Notes under the pieces: model-generated | Told to the model about the DNA's origin: nothing | The model's database searches: none | Seen by the model: the letters and a program-made list of their open reading frames with translations, nothing else | Part shown: one piece after another, positions 45,360-56,005 of the stretch | Layout: every line of letters starts with the position of its first letter | Position numbering within the stretch: the first letter of the stretch is position 1 | Assembly (NCBI GenBank): GCA_026120035.1 | Contig: JALRME010000017.1 | Coordinates: 891,165 to 955,164, forward strand | DNA from: Coleophoma eucalyptorum | Taxonomy: Eukaryota; Ascomycota; Leotiomycetes; Helotiales; Dermateaceae | Length of the DNA stretch: 64,000 nt | Direction of reading: 5' to 3' | Made by a program: the position numbers and the translations under genes

Positions 45360-46193
45360 ATGACCGAAAACAAACCGCAGACCCCAATTTGGTCGCTGGT
45401 TGTCCACGGCATCCAGTTCCTACTGTCTATCATAATTTTCGGACTTTCGGCCTGGCTCATCCACGGGAAATACTTCAATGAATTAGGATTTGCTATTGTT
45501 TGCGTAGGTTATATATCGCCTCAGCCTCATTTTGGAGTCTCATGGACTAACTGTCTCTCAGTCTCTTTTCACTTGGATAATCGTAGCCTACAGCATTTCT
45601 ACAGCTCTGGTCCACACTCTATACCAACTTCATAAAATCTTCATCTTACTTAGTCTCGACGCCGTAATGATAGTTTTCTGGCTCGCATCAATGGCTGCCA
45701 ACGCCCATCTACGAGCGAGCTTTAAATATAGAGTTCATGTTGACTCCTGCTATAACGATGGTTCGACTATCAATAGTGAGACTTGCACTGTTAGCCGGCG
45801 CGCAGCAATCGCAAGCAATGATGGGCTGGCTACGATAAGTTCTATTGCTGGACTATCAGCGCTGAATCTGTAAGTGAAAGAGATATTAATTTCTAATGAG
45901 ATAAAACTTTCCCTAGAAATTTGAAATGCGCTTACTATTCAATTGCTAGAATTCTCTTTGCGGTAACCTTTGCATTCAGAGCAATTACATACTTCTCTAG
46001 TCGAAACGATACGCCTGGAAACGATAACTCAGGTGTGTATGCAATGACGCCGCAGCAACCAGAGCTTCCAGAACAGAAAATACAGAACCAGGTTGCCTAT
46101 GAAGAGCAATCTAACACACACCCTTACCAACACCCTTATCAACAACCTTATCAACAACCCTATGGGCAATCTTTGCGGTCTCAGCAGGTATAA
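45360..46193 (+). CDS. MARVEL-domain membrane protein
   Basis: Exons 45360-45503, 45562-45869 and 45917-46193 give 242 residues. Four hydrophobic segments are seen: LVVHGIQFLLSIIIFGLSAW (about residues 13-32), LFTWIIVAYSISTALVHTLY, the FILLSLDAVMIVFWLASMAA helix, and a last one near SIARILFAVTFAFRAITYF. A cysteine-containing extracellular loop lies between helices 3 and 4. The spacing and DAVMIVFWLASMAANAHLR are typical of fungal MARVEL proteins, linked in other fungi to plasma-membrane domains and vesicle traffic. The cytosolic tail has the short repeat HPYQ-HPYQ-QPYQ-QPYG. Intact; it sits between diverged repeats, in otherwise gene-poor DNA. Confidence 0.85.
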
Positions 46194-47169
46194 GAGGGAG
46201 TTTGGGGAATACTGTAGCTTTATACAATATAGTCACAATACAGCCTGTATAATGAAATAAAGACATTGTTTATTACAAGGTAGTAGCCATAGGCCTTGAA
46301 TTGGGTTGATACGTATTCATAACTGAGAGCTCAAAAGCGCTGGGCGAACAAATTAAAACTACACCTGAAGGGAATATAGATGGTGTTGAAGACTTCTCTG
46401 ATTGAATATTTGAATTCTGATTTTATCTTCCGCGAATTAGTGAGCGCTGTATACTAATTTTGCAGACTGGTAAAATCTACGTTTGGGGTCGCATAAATAT
46501 TTAGGGGGGCCCGGTAGGGGGCACATATGGTGACCCGCAATTACTAGGACCTACAATTGATAGAACCGACGACTTTTCTATTGTATTATAGAGCAAACGC
46601 CAGATAATCTTATGTAAGTTTATATAATTGTAAACTTTCGGTAGACTAGTCCTATATAGTTGTAAATATGCTCGATTTACTTGCAAAGTTCTATTAGAGC
46701 GACATGTTTTTTAATAACTAGTCAAATAAGTGTAAGCTTAGCAAGTGGTACATAGATGTATACATACAGTACTATAGGTAGGTAGTACCTACTTAGTATA
46801 GTCTAATTCTATAGGCATAATTCCACATACAACGAGTCTAGCTGATTCGATTAAGGATGTGATGCTAAGAATGGCTCTCTGCTTTTTCATAGTCACTAGT
46901 AAACAGTAGGAACATTAAAACTTAAGTGGTGGTTTCGGTATTTTGGCGCCTGATAGAATGTTTGCACATTGATACAGAGCTATAACCTGTGAAACTGGAC
47001 CTCTTTCCATACATCCCAACATGCTACAGATCTCTATACCATATAGCGCTTGGTAGACACACATTATCGTGCCCTCTACAGCCAGTCATCTACGATAATT
47101 TCTTACAGCGACCGTGTCCGACCTGAGGGTCTGGAGGACTGGTCACTCAGATACAAGCAACAGAATCAA
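46194..47169. other. AT-rich intergenic DNA, nothing recognised
   Basis: Downstream of the MARVEL gene. An antisense open frame at 46501-46686 is not supported. A small palindrome-like ACTATAGGTAGGTAGTACCTA lies near 46770. Confidence 0.4.
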
Positions 47170-47375
47170 CGTGATATATAGTGTTTGTTTACGTGGAGTA
47201 ACGTAATAGGTGACTCAAGTCAAGCCAGGTACAAGTTGTTTCCATAAGTAGTTCAAAGATGTTGATTGAAGAGAGTGTGAGGCAGAGAGGTATGAGTACC
47301 TCTCTCGCTAGGAATACTGTAGGTAACATGTGACTAGGTCTCGTAATTGACCTGTAAATATCATTCCAACATATA
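47170..47375. repeat. diverged inverted repeat, right copy
   Basis: Reverse complement of the 41030-41205 repeat. It carries its own near-perfect palindrome AGAGAGGTA-TGAG-TACCTCTCT at about 47288-47310. See the left copy for the shared blocks. No coding content. Confidence 0.6.
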
Positions 47376-48027
47376 CTTTACTCAAATCCCGTCTGATAGT
47401 TCCAATCCTCACTTGATATAAATTTATGAAGGAGTCGGGTGATAACTCTCCGGCATACAAATTTCTTACTCATTTCCAGAAACAGTTGGTCATACATGAA
47501 GCTTGTGCCAAGATTGTAGTTCTTCTGAATTATAGCGCAAAGCTATTTGCTACCTCGTCAACGGAGCAATATGTCCTTTGAGCGGTATGACGGTGCTCAC
47601 CTGGCCCAACTCAGTTCATACACCTCACAACTCGCAATTATGTAACGGTTACATTGCTTGAACCGGGTACGGAGATAATAAAACATCTCAGTAGTTAGCT
47701 GCATCTTATCTTCACACTTGCAGACTGCTAGTTCAGGAACGAATGGGATTACCACTGCTACAAAGCACAGCAGATCTAACAGGTACAACCTAACTGGTGA
47801 CGGTCAATCTCGCAATAGTAGATGAGATCTCAAGCTGACCTGCGACAGATAGTTTACGAACGAACTAGCAACCTTTTGGGGAACAATAATAAGCTCGAGA
47901 GATTGCAAAAAATGATATTGCATAACGGATAAGCGCAATTTCCTTCTGTTAAACTTTGTAATGCTATAAATAGGAATAATAACAACGTGAGAGCTCAAAT
48001 TTGACCAAACTTCTCTGCCATAAATCA

Positions 48028-48800
48028 TTACTTAATCCATCTTTCCTGTTCGACGTATCCTCCTGCCTCAAATGTCTCGGCCTGCACTTTGGAATATGCA
48101 TCTAGATATACACGAGATTTGGCATTCTCTTTCTGAATTCGTTCAGCCTGTTTGTATATCTTTATCTTTAACCTGTCCAGTCTATTTCTGACCATGAGCT
48201 TCGTCTCTAAAGGTAGTGACCTGCTGTCCTCCACCTCCATGGCCTCCAAAATATCATTACGCAAGCTCCTCAACCAGGGGTGCACTGTGGAGATATAGTC
48301 ATGAACTGTGACGAACAATTCTCCACTGGCTTTAACCACTAAGCTGGCCTTTTTACCACGAGGCCGCTTCACCCCACAACATATCAGCAGATGTTGCGGC
48401 CTCCGTCGTACACTTGCTCATACTCTTCCGAGTCGTAATCAGGTAGAACTCCCCATTCAACCCCGTTGCTAGGATTGTGATCAGCTGGACTGTCCGAGGA
48501 GTCTCGGTAAACTTCGTACTAATTCTCCTCCCGATTGTCGAGGTCTTCCACATGCACCGTTACGGATGAGACCTTGGGCTCGGTGAGTGGCATCTGGGAG
48601 ATCGGATGCCAATTTTTGTTCTCAAAATAGGGTTCAAGAGAGTCCAGATCATTGACATTCTTCATGACCCAAACCGAATTATTCATGGGACCGTTGACAG
48701 TCCAGAAAAGTCGTTGGGCATCAAGCGTAAGAAGGACCGATTGATGAGAACTGCGGATCGTGTCAACTGAGGATAGCTGTGATTCGTTTGAGGAACTCAT
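48028..48800 (-). CDS. hypothetical protein, three short exons
   Basis: Three open segments can be joined by two small GT-AG introns, both at phase 0: exons 48573-48800, 48414-48518 and 48028-48366. The introns are 48519-48572 (54 bp) and 48367-48413 (47 bp), and 223 residues result. Without splicing, a TAG after REEN and a later TGA break the frame. Exon 1 is Ser-rich (MSSSNESQLSS) with LLTLDAQRLFWTVNGP; exon 2 is acidic (PDYDSEEYEQ); exon 3 is helical and charged, with KASGELFVTVHDYISTVHPWL and LDRLKIKIYKQAERIQKENAK, possibly a coiled coil. I know no family for it. It lies beside repeats, and could be an orphan gene or part of a degenerate element. Confidence 0.4.
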
Positions 48801-49239
48801 CGTGATAGGAGTTGTGTAGACAATAATTAAGATTTTTTATGAGATTCAAATTGCTTGGTAAGGTTATTAGAGGAAGGTTGTAGTGGAAACAGCCGACTAG
48901 ACTATCGCTTAACAGTAATCGTCGGACCCACCTCTTGGCTCTAGCCTTAGCATCCGTAGCCTTAATAGGGGAAGCTCTTCCAGTTACCTCGTAATCGTAC
49001 CTTGTACGTCCCTTTTATAGATCCAAGGGTCTCCTTTGATGTCTAAGCGTATTAGCCTTTAAACCGAGTTGAATTCCTTAGGTTTCCACTCGTTGTACGT
49101 CTCTCTTATAAGTCTAAGCGTCCGCCTTAACAGCTAAGAAACTATAACCTTAATATAAATTAGTAATTATATTTCAAACTAATAGGAAAGTTGTAGATAG
49201 AGAAGCTATGGCTTTAATTACTTTATTATACTATATACT
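48801..49239. other. AT-rich spacer, nothing recognised
   Basis: Upstream of the hypothetical gene; a promoter may lie here. Confidence 0.35.
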
Positions 49240-49530
49240 GTGGTGGGGTTTGAGTTAGTATATAGTCAGAATACATAGTAATACTAGGGACAAGGTTAAA
49301 GCTAGTGGAGCTAAAGTAGTCAACTAAAGAAGACATAATTTTAGGTATATCAAATTAATGTATTAAAGTAAGCATATCGCTTAGCCCTTTCTCAAGAACA
49401 AAAGGTATTTAAAAGGGAATAAGAATTGTAAGTTGCTGTCGTTGAAAACACGTTCGTTCCTATTTGAGTTGATATTTCCCTTATGGTCCGGATGAATGGT
49501 CATATGATAGATGCTGATTTGTTCCTATCT
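49240..49530. repeat. diverged direct repeat, copy 2
   Basis: Second copy of the 41705-41990 element, same orientation, about 7.5 kb apart. See copy 1 for shared strings. Confidence 0.65.
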
Positions 49531-50467
49531 CCTTGTTGTCCTCCCTTCCCTGATACTTTCCGGACTTCAGGTCTGGTTTATGCCTAATCAGCGTCGTTTA
49601 CAGGCATTATTTCTCTGTAAATACATAGTATAGCGTGTCAGCACACTGCTACACTACGTGCAAAAAGGCCAATATTACAATCGTACGCTCGGACTGTAAC
49701 GTAATAAGCTATATATATCTTCCCCACACGACATCAGACATAAATACAAGTCATGTAACCCGGCCCCATGATAATATTAAGAAAGTCTACTAACAATCAT
49801 TCCTATTGTATAGCTTAACTATATATAATGCAAATATGAATTTAAAAATTTGTCGAATAAGGTTAATTAGCTTGCTAATCTCGGGGAATTCTTTGCGATA
49901 TAAGTCAATAATATAGGTATAATATGTAGTAATAGCACCGACTTGTAATCCAAAACATACGAATTCTATTCTAAAATAAGGTACAAACCAAGAATACTAA
50001 TATTATAGCGTAAAGGTATGAATAAGCGATCGGCTTGGGAGGAGTAATTAGCCTGTCCAGATGGCCTTGAAACGCATTTCAGGCGGCTTTAGATACTGTT
50101 ACTACTACTCGTTCGTACGTCAAGATATCCTATGGCCACTCTTCCACAACTTATCAACGGCCCCTACACCTACCATCTATGTTCACGTTAAATGCACAGA
50201 CCACATAAATGGAAATAAGCTATGTCAACCTTGATGATGTCTCCAATGGCCAACTTATGACCTGGGTGGACTCCCCCCGGAGAACTTACACTGAACGGAC
50301 AAGCCTGGGTACAATATCTAAAATGGATCATATATTTAGGATGGACCATATAAATTCAGAGAGGAGACTTATTACGATCTCTCGCACTTAGCAATTGCTT
50401 GACAATCTGAAATCCTAGCAATTACGCTACGCTATCCTACAGCATACTGGAAATAATTCCATGTTCG
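49531..50467. other. AT-rich intergenic DNA, nothing recognised
   Basis: Only short open frames (for example 50209-50391). Lies at the 3' side of the F-box-like gene. Confidence 0.4.
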
Positions 50468-51865
50468 CTATAAAAATATCTCCTCTCCATCTGAGTCTGA
50501 CTCCGAGTCTTCTTCTACCTGCCAGTCGTCGACATAAAAATTGCTATTCACTTGCTCAGAATCATCCCAGGGAGTATTTCTATGAGTGAATCCAAAAGCA
50601 GGAAGTGACCCATCGTGAAAGAAAAATCTTTCAAACTCAATCGCATAGTCTGTGGCGTTAAATCCGATGCACTTGTCGAACACAGTCCCGATGCCATTGG
50701 CTGGCATTACTACCAGGACTTCGGTGAAAAGACCCTCAAATTCGATATATTCAAGCTGGAGGTGTGTTTTCATGGATGTTAATATGTTGGTCCAATTTCC
50801 TTCTGTGATAGATACCTGGGTTAGCGTAAGATTACGCAGCGTCCCACTATGCCTCCTGCAGAAGCCAATGAACTTATTCGCAGTTAAATCAATAAATCCC
50901 AAGGACAGTGTTCTTAGATTTTCCCAGTTCATACGAGAAAATCTTGTAAAGGACGTAAGCATTCGGCCATCTTTGGCGTCCTGGTTAAAGCTTAGAGACA
51001 ATGACTCAAGAGTTTGTGTCGAGGGCTTAAGTAACTTCTTGACTAGTCTCATGGAGTACCGCAAATCCACCTTGATTTCTCCCGTTATGGAAAGAGAAAA
51101 ATGCTTCAAACTCTCTAGAGCTGAGATTGGAAGAGGTGGAGTCTTGCTCCCGGGACCCATACTCTCTATTAAAAATGCCCAGTCAATATTCGAGATTTCC
51201 AGGTCTGTCAGATTGACATTTGCAGATCCACACGCGTGAAGCAGTGTTCGAACTGTTCGTACCATATGAGAAGACCGCGAGATCTCTCTCCAGGGATAAG
51301 AAGAGCGGAAATCCGGAGGACAGAACATCATCTGGTTGCAAAGCCTTTGTGCCTTGAGACCGAGAGTTGGGCATGTTATTATGCGCGTGAGGTTTGGAAG
51401 CCGTCTAAAGGCGTCGACGCATGTTTCCTCAAATACATCATCGCAAAGCAACCGTCTCTGATCACCAACGAAGTTTTCATAATTCTCCCAAGCTTTCAAT
51501 ATCGTCTCCTTACTGCTTGCTGAAGGTATGATCCCAAGTGATGAATTTTCATGCCACATCCTGAACATGACTTTCTCGAAATAGGCCCTTTTGACTCCTC
51601 CAATATAGAAGTCATCATATCTAATTTCTTGAGCTAGCCTGCTAAGAGTTGGATGGTTAGAGATAGCTTTGAGATGTTCAAGGCTTTTATTAGTAAACAG
51701 GACATCAATCCTTTGGAACATCGATTTTGCCCCAAGATGGACAAAAGTTTTAGATGCCAGTCGTAAGCTGCCCGCATCTGGTTTTTCAAGCTCTTCGAAT
51801 ATAGAAATGATGATTTCTGGCGGTATGTGATCCATAGAAGGACGAGACGGACAAATAGAAGCCAT
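50468..51865 (-). CDS. F-box-like protein with leucine-rich repeat-like body
   Basis: One uninterrupted exon of 465 residues. Near residues 10-50 it has MDHIPPEIIISIFEELEKPDAGSLRLASKTF, the core of a fungal F-box (LPxE-I-x2-I-x-LxxxD-LxxLRxxxK pattern). The remainder shows spaced leucine segments such as LRNLTLTQVSITEGNW and LRTLSLGFIDLTANKF, resembling irregular leucine-rich repeats, and ends in an acidic tail (EEDSESDSDGEE). F-box proteins bring substrates to SCF ubiquitin ligases through Skp1; the partner here is unknown. Such genes are numerous and fast-evolving in filamentous fungi. The first ATG at 51865 is followed by a second at 51835; the domain starts near the second. Confidence 0.8.
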   Translation of the reverse strand: MASICPSRPSMDHIPPEIIISIFEELEKPDAGSLRLASKTFVHLGAKSMFQRIDVLFTNKSLEHLKAISNHPTLSRLAQEIRYDDFYIGGVKRAYFEKVMFRMWHENSSLGIIPSASSKETILKAWENYENFVGDQRRLLCDDVFEETCVDAFRRLPNLTRIITCPTLGLKAQRLCNQMMFCPPDFRSSYPWREISRSSHMVRTVRTLLHACGSANVNLTDLEISNIDWAFLIESMGPGSKTPPLPISALESLKHFSLSITGEIKVDLRYSMRLVKKLLKPSTQTLESLSLSFNQDAKDGRMLTSFTRFSRMNWENLRTLSLGFIDLTANKFIGFCRRHSGTLRNLTLTQVSITEGNWTNILTSMKTHLQLEYIEFEGLFTEVLVVMPANGIGTVFDKCIGFNATDYAIEFERFFFHDGSLPAFGFTHRNTPWDDSEQVNSNFYVDDWQVEEDSESDSDGEEIFL

Positions 51866-53052
51866 ATGGCTGATAAGGTACTAATTGGGAGAGTGTCAAC
51901 TCCGATTTGGTAAGCCTTGTTAAATATACCTGTCAGCTTTAGGAGTTCGGTCTTAAGATTTACGTGCTTGTTTGGTGTTCATAGCATTCTTATGCAGCCG
52001 TCTGTGAATAATTTATTATTTTGCTTATTCCCCACTCTGCTCTCTATCACTGGGCAGCATTAATCTCCGATAAGCTAGTCAACGGTGGGTTAATATCCAG
52101 GTGCCAAAGGTGGAGATATACGAGAAAATTATTATCCGGAATCTTTTTAGTCGAGGTCTCTAACCCGATTAAACCTAAGGTCAATTAAAAACAGATACAT
52201 AAAATAAACATCTATGTACCACCCCTAGTCAAACACTAACCTCTCTAGTCTCTCTCTAGACTCTAAAGTAATTGGTCTTTAATTGTTAATACAGAAGAGT
52301 TCAAAGTTTTCACGATAGATCATCATATAATAACAGGACATGTATAGCTTTAGCGAATATACACTAAACAAGCGAATATACCATCCGAAAATGCAATTAA
52401 AATTATGATTCTCATATTTCTATATCTCTACTAATATTTTAATTAAAAGACTTAAAACATGAAGTATATCTTTTTGATAGATATATAAGGTAAGTTTCAA
52501 GTAGTTTTATTAAATATTCGTGAAGATACAAAGCTGTAATTATCATAATTTTGGGTGTATTTTCGGGCGGCACAATCGCCTGTTTGACGCATTCGCTATG
52601 ACAAGGTCGTAGGTTCATCAAATATCCTAAATATCAGGAAAAGTACGGGAAATGCTCCCAATTCGGTTTAGCGTCTTGGATTTAATCACAACTCCCCCAT
52701 CAAATCCTATCAAACTCTAACCGCTTATCCTATAGAATTGGTTATGAGCCACGTCACATGGCTCTATGGATTATGGCTCATTATGGGCTTTTGCTACCCA
52801 ATGAGAACTCTAACTACATGTAGTTAAAGTTGTCGGCACGAGAGTGGGCAGAAAACTCGCGAATGTAAGGGCCACCAAATGGTAAGTGACAAGACGCGTA
52901 GGTGGGATATGACTTCCGAAAACCGGTGAGCCTAATATAGTTAGAGTTAGTGATGTGCATAACATAAGCCTTCTTTTTTCTCTATTCTCACTCTCTTAAT
53001 CAACATCAAATCATTTCTATTACTCGTTCAACCTATAAAAATATTCGAAACC
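51866..53052. other. intergenic, no recognisable gene
   Basis: Divergent spacer between the F-box-like and RidA-family genes. AT-rich apart from the last 300 bp, which should hold the RidA-family promoter. Confidence 0.4.
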
Positions 53053-53469
53053 ATGTCATCTACGGGCTCCCAAGTCTTCAATCCAGAAAGCCTCCCGTCC
53101 CTTCATCCTTCATACTCTCACATTAGCGCAACACCGCTTCAGCCGACATCAAAACTCATAACCATTGCCGGCCAAGTCGCGCTTGACGCAGCTACCAATA
53201 TGATACCCTCCTCACTCGGCGACCAGGTAGAACTTGCACTCGCCAATGTGAAAACTTGCCTCGATGCCGCTGGTGCCAAGATCACAGACATCGTAAACGT
53301 GCGACAGTATGTTGTCAATATCGGGGAGCACGACTATGCGACGAGAGCAACACTATATGGAAAGTTTATGGATGGACATAAACCGCCGAGTACGCTAGTT
53401 GGGGTAGAGGGTCTTGCAAAAAAGGAGTTTCTGTTTGAAATTGAGGTTATGGCTGTTATTAGTGGTTAG
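53053..53469 (+). CDS. RidA/YjgF-family protein lacking the conserved arginine
   Basis: Single exon, 138 residues. Rid-fold segments: FNPESLPSLHPSYSHIS, LITIAGQVALDAATNMIP, the helix VELALANVKTCLDAAGAKI, DIVNVRQYVVNI and FLFEIEVMAVISG. In the position where active RidA enzymes have an arginine, here the sequence is HKPPSTLVGVEGL, with no arginine. The protein therefore probably belongs to a Rid subgroup without imine deaminase activity, or acts on another substrate. It is the third Rid-family gene in the window and differs from the other two, so it is not a recent duplicate. The family assignment is secure; the reaction is not. Confidence 0.85.
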   Translation: MSSTGSQVFNPESLPSLHPSYSHISATPLQPTSKLITIAGQVALDAATNMIPSSLGDQVELALANVKTCLDAAGAKITDIVNVRQYVVNIGEHDYATRATLYGKFMDGHKPPSTLVGVEGLAKKEFLFEIEVMAVISG

Positions 53470-55345
53470 GTCGCGTGTCTTTTCTCATGGGATGTTTTGT
53501 AAAGCTATAAACAGAAGAACATTTATACATGGCCTCCAGTAAACATATCTAGCGCAAAATGCGTTTCATGAAGTGTCTAGAGCAGTGTGTCTTGCCATTA
53601 ACGCTAGATCTTTGGCACGGATCTGTATCTGGGTGGGGAATATTGTAACCCATTAGAGAGTACACATACGTACTGTATCTGGAGTAGTAGCCTGCTCCGC
53701 TCAGCCATCGCAATTGGCACCTATATATAAAACATCTGAGTACATACCACCTGGTTCATACAGTTTGTGTTGGTGCAAATCCAGTGCCTAGCGTTGAAAT
53801 CCTCGCCGATGTAGCCCGGGCTTTCATAGTCAGCGAATTCCAAGATTATTCTAGACTAGACTGGTTCGAAGTCTCATACGAGATAGGGCCAGTATCTTTT
53901 CAAAAGATAAGATAAGAACCACCCTCGTTTCTTGGAACATAGGGATAATAATATAGTTATCCATGTTGTAATACGTGGAATAGTCGGTTATAACTTTCTA
54001 TAAGAAAATATGAATATTACTTGGCAGGAACTCTTGCCTGCCTGCTAAAGTATACTATGTCGATCAGCCAGCCAATTGATAGCATTTTTTGTAACTAGGG
54101 GAGTCTTTCGCTGGACCGACGAAGTAAATAAAACTACGCGGCCATCCAGTAGTAGATCCTTTCTATATCATAGAGCTCTTGGAAGACCGCCCTGGTGTTT
54201 CTTATCGAGAAGTTCGTAGATCTGCATATACCAAATATAGAGTAGGTAGACCGTACCTAAACGAGCTGTTCTAGCCCCTTCCACTAATGAGTTTACAGCT
54301 CTAACATGTGGCCTGCGCAAGGAGCGACAAGAATAGTCGGACGCATGCACTATACAATATCAATCGAGAATATTTCACCGACCGTACATGGTATCAGAAA
54401 AGATATTGCACCTGGCGGACTATCTCAGATTAATGGAGCAGTGGTTTGCAACTGGTATATGTATCCTCCTGTTTGCATCGTCCCATGGAGCATCTTATGG
54501 AAACATCCTTGATATCGCAGCCTAGCTCGAAGTTTCGAGAGTTAGTTCTAGCTGAGTGGAAAAACCTGCTCGGAAAATGACTAAAATGGCTGTAGCTAAG
54601 CAATGGAACTATGCATATTGCAACTCAAGAAGTGGTATGAGATATGATCCGATTTGGGAGAAGTACCTTTGCAAAAACGGGTAGTCGCCTAACCAGTGGT
54701 AACAGGCAGGTCTGAGCATTGGCTAGTTGAATTGAGCTCTTCTAACTAAGGATTAGGCCTGGTGTCTGATTGCGATGCCTCCGCTTCTATGGACATACAG
54801 TTCTCTGCCGTTCGACCTATCAGAGCTGGCTCACCGTCCCTGTCAAGCACAATTACCATTCTTATCCTGATCTTCAAGCCAGCCTGAGCCAAGCCCGAAT
54901 AATACAAACTTGAAGCCAGCGACTAAGAAGAAAATACAGAAACCATCTGCCACGCTCAACGTGGCGTGAATAAGGGGGCCTTAGACATTAAAAGGCCAAC
55001 ACTACCACGAAGTGATTACTCCTCACCCAAACCCTTAACGTTAGAATAACTTCAACGTCTAACGCGAATTACTTCTCTTTACGAAGGGGTAGAACTATTT
55101 CCTAACTCTAATGCTACTCTAGAAACTACTTACTAGACAAGTTGATATGCGAATCTGACTCAGCTTAGATAATATTTTAGCCTAAAACAAACAACTCAAA
55201 GTATATACTTCCTTTTGCGACCGAAAACTTTTCTCTGTAAACAGTATACGGTACATCCACCTAACTCATTATAATCCTCATTGATATTTTAGTATTTTTG
55301 TGGAAGTACATGAAAGTTAAATTTGCCACACAGGACTCACTTCAG
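53470..55345. other. intergenic, no recognisable gene
   Basis: 1.9 kb of mostly AT-rich DNA. Open frames at 54168-54350 and 54306-54512 have no recognisable content. The promoter of the GFA-domain gene should lie at the right end. Confidence 0.4.
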
Positions 55346-56005
55346 ATGTCTTCGCTTCCAGAAACACCCTTTACCCTTCACGGAGGATGCAACTGCAAAG
55401 CCCTCCGCTACAGCCTTTCTGTCCCTGTACTTTCTTCCCGCCCTGTAATATGTCCCGCCTCTGCAAGCGCTGGACAAGGTGACATTAGCCTCCCTATGTT
55501 TAGCGTCGACCATTGCAACGACTGCCGCCGGGCGAGCGGAAGCCTCGCCAACTTCTATATGGTGGTACCACGCTCCGACCTCTCGTTCCAGTGTCTCTTG
55601 CGGGACGGTGGGGAGAATTCAGAAGAGTATATCGAGCTGTCAGGGGGCGAACTCCTTTTCCCCTCGACGGAATCTGGGAAAACTTTCATCGCATACTACA
55701 AATCATCGCACAACGATACATTCGATGCTGATTGTATCCGCTCTTTCTGTGGGCGCTGCGGGACGGTGATGTCAACTGGTTATTTCCCATGGCAGTTACC
55801 AATGGCTGCGGCTTGCTCTGTTCAAATGGGTACGCTGGACAAAGAAGACTTGGAGAAAGATGGGGTGAGGACTCAGAGACATTTCTGCTGCAATGATGGG
55901 GTAAACTGGGTTGTGAAGATGATATCGGAGGGGGATGGGACTTTGAGAGCCACTGGAACTTTGCCCAAGCATCCGTCTTGGAATCCAGGAGAGCTACTAC
56001 CTTAA
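55346..56005 (+). CDS. GFA/CENP-V-domain zinc protein
   Basis: 219 residues from the ATG at 55346 (an in-frame ATG at 55298 adds 16 residues that do not look like part of the domain). The zinc ligands of the GFA fold are visible: GGCNCKALRYSL, DHCNDCRRASGS and FCGRCGTVMSTGYF. The remainder fits: NFYMVVPRSDLSF and FIAYYKSSHNDTFDADCIRSF. The family includes glutathione-dependent formaldehyde-activating enzymes; most fungal members have no known substrate. Single exon, no break, no targeting signal. Neighbours give no clue to its role. Confidence 0.85.
   Translation: MSSLPETPFTLHGGCNCKALRYSLSVPVLSSRPVICPASASAGQGDISLPMFSVDHCNDCRRASGSLANFYMVVPRSDLSFQCLLRDGGENSEEYIELSGGELLFPSTESGKTFIAYYKSSHNDTFDADCIRSFCGRCGTVMSTGYFPWQLPMAAACSVQMGTLDKEDLEKDGVRTQRHFCCNDGVNWVVKMISEGDGTLRATGTLPKHPSWNPGELLP

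Noticed and set aside
50652..51523. Plus-strand open frames of 95-195 codons
   Set aside because: Antisense to the single-exon F-box-like gene, which has the recognisable domain.
53855..53880. GGTTCGAAGTC resembling a tRNA B-box
   Set aside because: No A-box at the right distance and no acceptor-stem pairing found.
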